Assembly: GCA_900088475.1 (NCBI GenBank)
Contig: FLMG01000261.1
Location: forward strand, 5,581 to 69,580
From: Hyphochytrium catenoides
Taxonomy: Eukaryota; Sar; Hyphochytriomycetes; Hyphochytriales; Hyphochytriaceae
DNA length: 64,000 nt
Direction: 5' to 3'
Part shown: positions 20,512-31,154 of the stretch, piece after piece
Numbering within the stretch: position 1 is the first letter of the stretch
How the letters are laid out: every line of letters begins with the position of its first letter
Position numbers and translations under genes: made by a program
The notes under the pieces: model-generated
Database searches by the model: none
What the model was told of the DNA's origin: nothing
Seen by the model: the letters and a program-made list of their open reading frames with translations, nothing else

Positions 20512-23329
20512 CTAGCCAGCCACCACCAGCGGTTTATATTGGGGATCATACATCTTGTTCTTCACCCAGTCTTCTAAGGTTGCCCCCCGTCTCACCTCAG
20601 GCTTCACCCGCGCCACATTGGTATCTATCGCAGTTCGAATGACAGCGGTAGCCACTCGGAGAGAGACTTCTCTTATACGTCGAACTGTAGGGAAGACTCT
20701 ACCTCGCTCTACGTCCTCAGGGGTTGAGGATTCAGACAAGGCTTTTGCCGCCGCGAAAAACATCTTGTCAGAGACACCAGAGGCTTCACAGAGAAGAGCG
20801 CCGAGGCCCACGCCCGGGAAGATAAACATATTGTTACATTGGGAGATCTCATAGGTCTTCCCATTGTAAGTGACGGGAGCAAACGGGCTACCACTCGCGA
20901 AAATACAGCGCCCATCCGTATATTCAAAAGCCTCCTGTGCCGTGCATTCCGAGTTAGACGTTGGGTTAGAAAGAGCGAAGACGATGGGACGCTCAGTGTG
21001 CTTGCTCATCTCGCCAAGGACTTCACTGGAAAAGGCGCCAGTCGCAGACGAAAGACCAAGGATGCATGTTGGCTTTATCCTCTTCACCGTCTCAAGAAGA
21101 GAGAGCTTGTCGGGGTAGTCTGACCGGGCAAACACGTCCTGTCCACCCCAAAGGTTTTCTCTCTCTGCTCCTATGAGCCCCTGATGGTCTACTACCCAGA
21201 ACTGCTTTAATGCGTCCTCGGCATCCATTCCTGAGTGCACCATACCGCCCAGAAGACTGCTAGCTACGCCCATTCCGGCACTTCCAGCGCCCAGGACAAG
21301 GATCCTTTGCTCTGTAAGAGACTCCCCCTTCTGTTTGCATGCATTAAGCAGCCCTCCTAACACCACGGCCCCCGTACCCTGTATGTCGTCGTTAAAGCAT
21401 AGTTGCTTGTTCCTATAGCTTTTCAGTATATCTGACGCCACAGAGCTGTTGAAGTCCTCGAATTGAACTAGGGCCTTGGGCCATCGCGCCCGTACCGCTC
21501 TCATAAACTCATCAATAATTGCGTAGTAATCTGGCCCGGTCAGTCTCTCCTCTTGCACTCCAAGATAGAAAGGATCTTTTAGCAGCCTCTTGTTGTTGGT
21601 TCCAACGTCTATGATGCAGGGCAAGGTCTTGGCAGGGTCAATACCGCCCGCAGCGACGTAGAGCGCCAGCTTTCCAATAGGGATGCCCATCCCGTTGAGC
21701 CCCAAGTCTCCCAGCCCAAGAATCCTACTGCCGTCCGTTACGACAATGACCTCTACATCGTCCACTGGCCAATTATGCACCATGGCGCCGAACTGTCCCT
21801 TGTCGAACTTCGAGAAGTACATGCCCCGAGGCCGACGGAAGCGATCCGCGAACTTTTCGCACACTGCGAAGTGAGCGAACAGAAATAAGAAGCAGATGGA
21901 GCCGAGTGTGAGACAAAGATAGAGAGATGAAATACGGTTGCAGCAGGTCTTCCAGGAAGAAGAAGTAGCTTGGAAGGTGAAGAGACTAAATGCATAGGAA
22001 CAGGAAAGTGTGGAGCTGTGGAAAACGATAGACAGAAAAGACTCTCTTACGAAGGAGGAGAGGCAGCACAGTCATTTCAAGGCGAAGTCACTTTGAGACC
22101 GAGCTTAGCCAAATGCTTTGAATGTTTACCTTGCCCGACTACCGGCGTATAGATGATAGGCGCCACCTCTTCTATGTGATCGATCACTAGCCGGTAGAAG
22201 AGCGTCTCATTCCTGTCGTGAAGGGTCATAAGGAACATATTCTGCTCCAAAGGGTTGGCCTGCTCGTCACAACGGATCTTCGTCTTTCTGACTTGCTCTT
22301 GCAGTGTGAGGGTCCGAGGGGGTACGAGTCCTCTGAGGCCTAAGACGTAGAAGTGCAATCGAAAGCGGTGAACACGTTCAGACCTTGAGCATGATCCATA
22401 AGGAAAGGAAGATTCTTTCTCTTAGGAACAGTGGCAAATTCAAGAGGAAGGAGGGTAAGGCTCAAGCTAAACAAAGATAACAGGAGAAAGAACAAGATAA
22501 CGGGAGAAAGCCCAAAGCTTTGCTGGAAGGACGGAGAGGGAGAAAACCGTAGAAACGGATAGGCAGAGCGCTCCGAGCAGATGCACAGCAAAGTCAAGAG
22601 AGTGCCTCAGCAGCCTCAGAGAGGGGTAAGACACGAGGGAACGAGAGGCTGCGAGGGCAGCAGAGACTGCGGATTAACAGATTAGCAAGGATGTCGCAGG
22701 TGTCGCACCGAGCCTATCTCTCTCTGGGTAAGTATAGCCGGACCCCTTGTTATATATAGGATTATTGATCTGCACTCAATGAGTAGGAGGAACGGCAGCT
22801 CAGAGACACAGCAGAAAGGACCGGGAGCTTCCAAGGTAGCAGAAGAATGCTCAAGGAGACGCAGGCCCAAACGCATAATCCTAGCACCGCTCTTTGCCCT
22901 TACTTGGCGATATTCTTAGCACTGCATCGCCTTTGCCCTCCACTCTCCTCTAGCTCATCACACTCTCTCTCTCTTCCCCTCTCTCGCTCTTCAATTCTCT
23001 GTTCATATCCCCCGCCTCTTTCTCCCGGATTTAGCTCGCTAGTTGCTAAGGTGCTTCCAGGACCGCCAAATGCGCTTCTTCTGCCCTCTTCTCTCTTCGT
23101 CTGCGTCTGAACTCACCGTATAGTGTCCGCCCTTGGGCACTGTCACTGGTGGCTGGTACTTAGGAACCTTCTTCAGCATCTTCTGTACCGACTCCGCCGC
23201 CTCGGAGGATCCCGGGACAGAGGAAGATGAAGAGGACGATGAAGAAGAAAGGTAGCTCAGACCTCCATAACGAGAGAGACGCGTTCGTGTGCCTTTGAGG
23301 CTGACAACAGGCGAATTTCTCCTCAACAT
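20512..23329 (-). CDS. NAD(P)-dependent malic enzyme, probably mitochondrial
   Basis: Four phase-compatible exons: 23329-23117, 22769-22709, 22339-22130 and 21863-20512, giving 611 residues, normal for the family. It oxidatively decarboxylates malate to pyruvate. The second and third exons join as YNKGSGYTYPERDRLG to LRGLVPPRTLTL; the third and fourth join as YTPVVGQ-VCEKF. Also visible are the catalytic-region Lys in GIPIGKLALY, metal-binding acids in QFEDFNSS and CFNDDIQGTG, the Rossmann loop GAGSAGMGVA and LSNPTSNSECTAQEAF. The first exon is rich in Arg and Ser with no acidic residue in its first 25 or so (MLRRNSPVVSLKGTRTRLSR), a good mitochondrial presequence by composition (inference). 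Cofactor preference (NAD or NADP) cannot be set by eye. An upstream ATG at 23425 lies before a probable 5'UTR intron. Confidence 0.96.
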
Positions 23330-23937
23330 GCTTCTTAACCTGTTCCTGTCTTCACCTGCACGAGAGAGGCAACGTAAGCTCACCACGGAAAGGGTTAGAT
23401 GAAGGGAAGGAGAGAGTGGCAACATTGCTCAGAGCTAGAAGAAGATAAACTGGATAGGAGAAGAGTTGCGGGCCTTAGGATGGGACACCGCACAAGAGGT
23501 GATGAGAAAGGACTAGAGACAGATGATCCCGTGACGATCGTATGAGCAAGATCCAACTGACAGCTAACGTAAAGAGGCTCCGTACTTTTCTCTCTCTTTC
23601 TCGAGTTGCCTTCACGGAATGGCCCTGGCCATCACCGGCACGGTCCTCAGCAGGAAAGGAATCGCGGCAGAGGCTTCCGTCAGCCTTGCTCCAGACCAGC
23701 TGATGACTCTGGAGACGAGAGGAGAGGGGAAAGGAGGAGCCAAGTGCACCCAACCAAAGAAAGAAGAAGGCTGATGCGTGGAGAAGAGTAGAACTCTAGA
23801 GCTCTAGTTCCCCTATTGGATGAGGAGGAGGCACAATGAGAGAGAAAACTGGAGCAGGATAGGAATGAGTGGAACGAACGAACGAAAGCGCGCGAGCGAG
23901 AGAGAGAGGACAGAGATAAAGGGATATAAACCTTTAT

Positions 23938-23938
<1 letters not shown>

Positions 23939-24005
<67 letters not shown>
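23939..24005. repeat. (GA)n microsatellite tract
   Basis: Nearly pure GA on the plus strand, CT on the malic-enzyme sense strand, about 610-680 bp upstream of its ATG. Confidence 0.97.
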
Positions 24006-24008
<3 letters not shown>

Positions 24009-24182
24009 AATAATACTGTAGTAAGTTGGGGGGAAGAGTTGTATGTCGTAGCAGTAGTGCCTGCCATAACCCATAGATAATATTAGAGACCCTATCCCCT
24101 AATTACCCGGTGTATCTCAACCAAAAAGATTTCTGCACAGATGACCGTTAGCGGTCCTAAGCCAGCAACGGCTCTCATCGCT

Positions 24183-24222
24183 CCTCTCTCTCTTCTCTCT
24201 CTCTCTTCGATCTCCCTCTCAT

Positions 24223-24284
<62 letters not shown>

Positions 24285-24302
24285 CTCTTTCTCTCTCCCT
24301 CT
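24183..24302. repeat. (CT)n microsatellite tract
   Basis: CT-rich tract with TTT interruptions, on the YIF1 sense strand, about 460-580 bp upstream of its ATG. Confidence 0.97.
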
Positions 24303-24760
24303 CTGTGTCACGTCGCGCTCATCATGAAGTCTCTTTTAGCTGTCTTTTATCGGCTCTGTCTCTTGCCAGCCTTCAACGCAAAAAAGTTCTCTTTTAGGAA
24401 AGCAGGGACTCTGTGGCCTTCACTCTTTAATTTCCTCTCGATACACGGTCCTCCGCATCAGCGATCGCTAGAGAGACAAAAGCTGAATAAAGAGAGGTAA
24501 GAAGAAAGAGACAGAGCGGCTGATTGTTAGAGACACACGGAGATAAAGGTGACAGGAAGCAGAAAGACAGACGACACACAGAGAGAGGGCGGGCGGCCCA
24601 GGCAAGATGTAGAGAAGACGCAAGGCGCTAGAGCCATGAGTGCTGAGAGCTATAAAGTCTAGAAAGATAAGCATGGTAAGCACTTAACAGCCGTGTTCCT
24701 GTCTTCTCTGTAGGGGAGAGACGAGCATAGAGCTTGACAGAGAGAAGATTTGAGGACAGG

Positions 24761-27546
24761 ATGTCAGGTATCCTTCTTGGTCCTTATATCCTTGCTCTAA
24801 CCTCCTGCCACGGATTATCCTGCCCACGCTTTCTGTTCACTTTCTCTCTCTTGCTCCACTTGTGCCTCCTCGCAGTAGCTTATCGCTGCTTGTCCCCTGG
24901 CCCCTTCCGCCCCTATCTGCCCTGTCAGCACCTTATGGAGACCCGAACAAGCAGCAATATCATGCTGGCACTGGCGGCGGTGCTGGCGGATACACCGCAC
25001 AGCCTTTTCCTGGAGGCTACGGGGGTGGGATGGATCCCAATGCGGCCGCAGGGGCACCTTGGCCTCAACCAATGCCGCAGAACACCTTTAATGCCTTCCC
25101 CCCACGTCCCGCTGGAGTTGGGGGACAGGTGCCGCAGGTATCTGATGAGAGTCAATGCGAAAGGAGTTTGAAGAAGATGCAAATTTGAAGACTAGGGAGG
25201 GAGGGAGAGAGAGAGAGACACAGAGGGAGAGAGACGAAGAGAAAAGAAGAAAAGAGAGAAGCTCAAGCGCTACCTATTCAGACGTGACAACCTCCCTACG
25301 GACAACTCTCTAACGAGACTGCTCTAGGTGGGCCACGGATTCCAGAAGCCTGGAGAGAGGAGAGACGACTACCAGCAGAGAGTCGCTATATCGCAGCAAC
25401 AGTCGCAAACCCCAGCTCCCTTTATAAACAATCTCTCCGCAGGGTAAGGCAGAGAAGACAGAAGGAAAGGACAGAGAGGACACTTACACTGGGGCACAAA
25501 GTACAGTACATGAGAGAGAGAAAGGATAATCCCCTGCGAGGCAGGAATTAGATGGATCTACTTGCTAGAAGTAGATGAAGAAAGGAGGATAGAGATGAAT
25601 TTTAACAGTACACTTGGGCCGTTGCAGGGAACAGCTCGCTGCAAATTTCTTTCTGAATCAATGGCAGACTCATGGCCAGCAGTATACCGCAGGTACATTC
25701 TGCTATGTCTGTCCCTCTCTCTACCATTCATCTTTCTCGCCTACGTGCACTCTGAATGTGCACTCTGGAATGAGAGATATGAGGTCTCGGAGTACTCTGT
25801 AGGACGATGTCATGGAAAGAGACAGACAGACAGAAAGAGGGCTCACGGCTAACCTGCAGGGGCACATACTTTCTTCCAGTCTCTCAAGTTCTATTTCACC
25901 GTTAATAACTCCTACGTCACTAACAAAGTCAAGGTAAAAGCACAGAGTCCTCTTCCTCTTCTCTCCTTTGCGGTTCCTCCCTCCCTTCCTGGCTGTCATA
26001 CCTGCCAATCTGTATTGTTATTCAGGTGTGGCGCGGCCAGCGAAGCCAATCTGCTAACTTTTTGCTATTCTCTCCTATTCGTCCATTATTCAGCTTATCT
26101 TTGAGGTTCATGTCGTCTTTCTCTCCCGTTGCAGGTGCTGTTTATGCCGTTCCGCCACAGGAATTGGAGAAGGATTAGGATGGATGACCCTGTTGACGGT
26201 CCCGGAGACGGCAGGATGGTACGCACGTAGATTATCGGGTCGGGAGACCCCGGTAGATTATTTTCTCCCCATCATCTTCAGCTTAGGACCATCTGAACTT
26301 TTACTGCTTTCGGGAGACCTCGTTCACCTATCTCACTTGGGACTGATCTTTTGGCAGTCCAAGTATGCGACACCCGCGAACGACATCAACTGTCCGGACC
26401 TCTACCTTCCTCTTATGAGCTTTGTCACGTATGTGCTGCAGGTTGGATACGTTAAGGGCGCCACTGGACAGTAAGTAGATTTTTATCTTAAAATGTCCAC
26501 ATCTGTGCTTAACTTTTTGGCGCTTTCGCCAGCTCCACCGATGCGGCATTTGCTCCGATACGAACATTGCGGTCAATATTTTCTTTATCAATGAGACCCA
26601 TCTCGCAGAATGTTATGCCCTTTATCTCTTCTACCAGGTCTCTTTCTCTCTATGCTAGGCAGCTCTGCTCCCTGGGGCCTCCCCTCGTCCGTCCTCTTTG
26701 TCTCGGACACCACCATTCATTCTAAGGACCTCTCCATTCGCGCTTTCAGGTTTAGCCCAGAAGTGATTGTACAAGTGGGCACCAGCTGCTTGGTGACCCA
26801 AATCCTCGAGATCCTCCTGATCCGCCTATCTTTGTACCTTATTCACTCCCAGCTAGGCTTCCTCGATCTACTCGCGTATACAGGGTACAAATATCTCAGG
26901 TAAGGCAAGGTGCGAATGAGAAGAGCGCGTCCACATGAACAGAGAGGGAAGAGCGGAGTCATGGAAGTGATGCAGCCACTAGCCTAGGCTCTGTGAGGCG
27001 CTTCCAGAGGTGCATAACACAGTTACTGACCTGGACGTTCTGAACAGCTTGGTCGTAAACATGGCTGTGGGCTTACAGCTGGGCGGCACCTGCTACTACA
27101 TGTCAATGCTGTACACCGGGTCGATGATAGCTTACGCGATGGTCAGTCTCTTATCTCTTCTTCAGGCCGCTGTCAGAAAGTAGACATGATTTCATTGTTT
27201 GGGTACTTGCTCGAGTGGTCATGCCTTTTTCCCTGTTGCGTCTTCGCCCCTTTTGATGCTAGGGGTGTGCGAGAGTGTTTCCCATCAAGATGGCTCTCTC
27301 TCTCTCTCTCATCTGGTTATCGTCGTAGCACGTACTCTTTGTCTCGGTCCTTATGCTTTTCGGTCCAAACAGCTTAACACGCTAAAGGCGACCCTTGAGA
27401 CAAGCGGTATGTCTGGTGGAAAGCGACGGAACTATACGATTGTAGGCATCGGCCTAGCCCAGCTGATCCTTGTCTGGTTCCTGGGATATAACCGAGAACT
27501 GGCATTGCTCAGTCAGGGCTCTGTGCTGCTCTCTGGCACCCCATAG
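24761..27546 (+). CDS. YIF1-family Golgi/ER membrane-traffic protein
   Basis: Exons: 24761-24767 (only 7 nt, ATGTCAG), 24929-25137, 25397-25443, 25628-25692, 25860-25933, from 26136, 26358-26470, about 26754-26900, about 27049-27140 and 27373-27546 (stop TAG). The N terminus is Gly/Pro/Gln-rich and cytosolic. The core matches YIF1: SLKFYFTVNNSYVTNKV, NDINCPDLYLPLMSFVTYVL, LGFLDLLAYTGYKYL and ETSGMSGGKRRNY, with about five hydrophobic segments. YIF1 pairs with YIP1 and binds Rab GTPases in ER-Golgi transport. Splice phases agree at every join except the end of the exon starting at 26136, where the frame is off by one base. The 7-nt first exon rests on the good join M-S-A-P-Y-G-D-P. The malic enzyme gene is divergent upstream. 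Confidence 0.93.
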
Positions 27547-28018
27547 AGTTGAACACGTCAGGAACTTTTGGCTCCTCTCCCACCTCATATCTCTCGTCCT
27601 TTCTTGCCCTGCTTTCTGTCTTTAACACGCTTTCTTTAAGTGGACCTTCTCACTCGACGAGGACAATGTGCTTCATCAGTAAACTGAGATTGTTTGGGCT
27701 AATGACACGAAGACCGAACAAGCGCCCTGCTGGTTAGACCTGCATAGATAGGACCTCCTTTTCGCGCTAGTAGGGCCTGCTCGTACCGAAATATCCAACA
27801 TACAACGTTCACGCAGCGCTCTCTACTATTGAGCTTCCTCTACGCCTCTCAGTCTGCTGCCCAGCCATGTTACCCTTCACTGCCTTCTCCTCCGGACTCT
27901 ACGTTTTCACTGTCTGCCGACATGCGTGCCATCACATTGACCTTCTCTCCTCATCGGGATGCACGTTCCTCTTCATCATTGTCTGTCGCATGCTTGGGGT
28001 CTGGTCGGTTTGTCTGTA

Positions 28019-28019
28019 A

Positions 28020-28090
<71 letters not shown>
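28019..28090. repeat. (CT)n microsatellite tract
   Basis: Nearly pure CT, in the sense orientation of the coiled-coil gene that starts about 830 bp downstream. Confidence 0.97.
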
Positions 28091-28093
<3 letters not shown>

Positions 28094-28285
28094 ACACAAT
28101 CCTGTGTGACGTGTGAGTAGCCTAGACCATAGTGTGATTGTGTGGCATCGAGATATCCCCCAGGAGTGTTGTGGCTCAACAGATAGAAAAGGTTTCAAAG
28201 CTGAAGGTCGCGGGAACTGTTTTCCTTGCTGCAGACTGTCTGTTGAGACGGGGGCAGCAGAGCAATGAGCGCGGTTGAAAGCGCG

Positions 28286-28360
28286 GGAGAGAGAGAGAGA
28301 GAGACAGTCAGAGAGAGAGAGAGAGAGAGGGAGGAGAGAGGAAAGAGAGAGAAAGTAAGG
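28286..28360. repeat. (GA)n-rich microsatellite tract
   Basis: Imperfect GA repeat. It is the one long tract that is not CT on the sense strand of the nearest downstream gene. Confidence 0.95.
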
Positions 28361-28921
28361 ACAAAAGCAGTCCTGCTTGTCCTGCGTCCTTCCTTATTCA
28401 TAAGCAATCCTTCTTCCTCGTCTAGATCTCTCTTTCTTCTATCGGCTATCCCCATACTGATGGTTAAGGCTATCTCCCTCCATGGCCCTCGCTTAGAAAT
28501 AGCCAAGCGTGTGTTGAAGCGCCATCGGCATCGCCCGCTTGACTCGCAGCCGTAACCCCTCCTACTTTGGTCGACAGACAGAGAGCGTGACTCTGTCCGC
28601 AACTCTTCTCGGGGCCTCTAGATTTCTCCCTTGATCGTAATGCACGGAGTGCTCCGCTCGTAGGAGTCGTGGCATCAGATAACACTGAATAGCCCCGAAA
28701 GCTCACAGCGATTTCTAGGCAGCTAGACGGAAGGGGCCCCTGACTGATGGAAGGTCTAACCGTCAAGCGGAGCAAGTCAACGGAGCGGCCAATATCGCCA
28801 ACATGAACCGCCAACATCTGCACAAAGTAGTTGGCAAATCTAGGACTCTTCAGTTCAAGGCAACGGGCTCTTCCCATATCAAAGCGGCCTCGTTCTTCTA
28901 AAAGCCAAAAGGGAAGGAGCA

Positions 28922-30590
28922 ATGACAACTAAGGGCGGGCTTCTCAAAACGAAAGTTGTGCTAGAAGAACAATTGAAGATCCTACAGAGAGAGGCCGCTA
29001 AACTCCAGCTTCGGCAGGCCAATGAAGAGGGAACCAAGCAAGGGCGAGAGGGCGGAAGAAGTAATAAAAAACGAGAGAGAAAACATCCTCAGGCGGAAGA
29101 CGAGCTTTCATCCTTAAGCAGCCTTTCAGACCGTGATCATGTCTTCTTGCAGAATAGCTCCAGGTTAAGAGAGAGAAAGGAGAAGAATAAAGGATTGAGA
29201 GAGCGACAAGGAGAGAAAGACTACGAGGAAGACGCTCAAGATACTGGATCCTTCTCTTCAAAGCAGATAGACCAGAATGTACAGCACGGAAAAGAGAGAT
29301 CCTTAATTCTCTCCACAGTGGACAGATGGCAGCCTCGCTCAACCGCGCCAGGTTCAAAAGGAGAGAGAAGCCACCACGAGCTCGAGGCGGTTCAGAGGGA
29401 CAGAGACCGTCTCCAGGCTAGAGTCGAGGAGGTACTCTCACTCTCTTGCGCTCACTGTCTCCTCGCTCCTTGTCGTCGTGCTCTCTTCTTGCTTTTCCCT
29501 TTTCTGCTCTTCTTTCATGCCCCTGTCCACATTTCTTATGCTGAGAATACCCTCCGTCATCTGCAACTAAAAAATGTTCTGTCGGCTGTCCCTCCCCATC
29601 GGACCGTCTCTCTGTCTCTATGTAATTGCTCTCAATCTACTTTCATCTTTCAGCTGGAGCAGGACAATGCTCGATATCGTTCGATGCTGCAGCATTACGA
29701 GGAGATGCGAGCAGCCGTGATGAAGCTGCAGCATGAGAAGCGTTCTCTCCTGCTCTCCTACGAAGCTTCCGAGCGGCTCAGATGCCGACAAAAGGCGTTA
29801 ATCAAACTCTTGCAAGCAAACCAGGAGGCACGGGGCACGAGTGGCGGACAGGAAGAGAGTGTTGAGATGCCGCTCTCCCCTCGTTCCTTCCAAACTTTAC
29901 CCTGCTCGAAGGAAGAGACACTTCTAGGTAGATTCAATGCTTGTCTCGGCTAGCTTGCCAATTCTCTCTATCTCTTCGTCTCGTAGGGGACTCCCTTAAC
30001 CGCTTCTACTTATTCTCCAACCTTCCAGTCAAAGGTGTGGGTCCCGCTCCGTCTCTTTAGCTCCACCTGGGTCCACCGCTTCTTACGCTGCTTTTTCACG
30101 GCCCTTGCACGCAGATGGTCAGTCCGAACCTTTGTGGTCTGCTTCGGTGGAGAAGAGCATCAGCCTATCCCGCGTCCACCAGCTCCCTGTCTCTCCTTTG
30201 GCGCCTGACTGCAAAGAGGATAGGGACAACTTCAAGATGCATCGACGGCGGCCACCTCCTCTTTCTCTTGTAGCGCTGAAAGCAGGAGAGAGTGCTCTTC
30301 ATACTGCACGTCCTTCCAATTCCATCGAGCCACGCCGGCTGCGTCCTCAGGCGTCTCTAGATCAACGACCACGCGGTGGTAAGACAACGAGGAAAACAGA
30401 GAAACAAACTTCACGTCCATCGCCATCTCTCTCACGAATGGAGAAACCCAAAAAGATCTCTAACGTGCAGAATGAGAGGACCCTTAGAAAACAAAAGGCA
30501 AAGGGCGCCCTATTGTCCGTGAAGGAGGCGCTCATCTCAACCGGCCGTAGGAGAAGAGGGGCTGATGAAGGCCACCGCCCTTGGCGGTAA
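28922..30590 (+). CDS. Coiled-coil protein, unrecognised
   Basis: ATG at 28922. Exons 28922-29431 and 29654-29927 join in phase, then probably 29987-30034 and a final exon from about 30116 to a stop at 30590; all junction phases agree. The protein is Lys/Arg/Glu-rich with heptad-like helices at both ends of the intron (LEEQLKILQREAAKLQLRQA, RDRLQARVEE joined to LEQDNARYRSMLQHYEEMRA), so a coiled coil is likely. The C-terminal part is basic and Ser/Pro-rich and probably disordered. A further frame at 30565-30834 (ARHWLFNFLASSRELKFDIG) could be a spliced last exon instead. Centrosomal, basal-body and cytoskeletal proteins often look like this, but no family is recognised. Confidence 0.65.
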
Positions 30591-31154
30591 CGTGGACTAT
30601 GCATGCCCATCTGCAAGACATTGGCTCTTTAATTTTCTGGCTTCAAGTAGAGAGCTGAAGTTTGACATCGGTGTTCTTCGGAAGGGGAAGAAGTCTGCTC
30701 CTCAAAAAGGTGGGTCCTCCTTTGCCGATAGGAGAGAGAAGAGCCACACGTCACTCTTCAAAGCCATAAAAATAAGAGAGGATGAGGAAAGGCTCCACTT
30801 GCCTCGAGCTTCACATGCCGCTGTCTCTTCATGATCGAGACTTTTGGGTGCAGGACCAGAGAATTATCTCACGAGGAATTCTTATGGGTGTGGTCCAACA
30901 CATCTCATAGCATAGATTAAAAAAATAGATACTGATAGGGCTACTCTTGTCCCCTTTATAAATACTAATATCCACGACAGGTGTCTCAGCAATCCGTAGC
31001 GAATGCCTAGCTTAGAACTTACACCTTATAGGTCCGAAGCCCATGTCGCAAAACCGCTGCGTAAGGGATGCAGAGAGAGACAGGGGGAAACAGAGATGAA
31101 AAGATTATACTTCCATCTCTTTCCAACGATGGCAGAGACTTGCACATTGAGATC
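30591..31154. other. Interval between coiled-coil and spastin genes
   Basis: About 560 bp. An open frame at 30565-30834 may be an alternative last exon of the coiled-coil gene. The AT-rich part (about 30895-30980) could serve as 3' ends for the two convergent genes. Confidence 0.5.

Larger units (their letters stand above)
23330..24760. other. Divergent promoter interval between malic enzyme and YIF1
   Basis: About 1.4 kb between two divergently transcribed genes. No supported gene. It contains a GA tract (23939-24005) on the malic-enzyme side and a CT tract (24183-24302) on the YIF1 side, about 180 bp apart. Confidence 0.7.
27547..28921. other. Intergenic region with CT and GA tracts
   Basis: About 1.4 kb without a supported gene. 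Holds a CT tract at 28019-28090 and a GA tract at 28286-28360. Minus-strand open frames at 28195-28602 and 28470-28928 have no recognisable domain and partly read through the repeat. Confidence 0.55.

Noticed and set aside
28195-28928. Minus-strand frames upstream of the coiled-coil gene
   Set aside because: Partly low complexity, no motif, and overlapping the start of the plus-strand gene.
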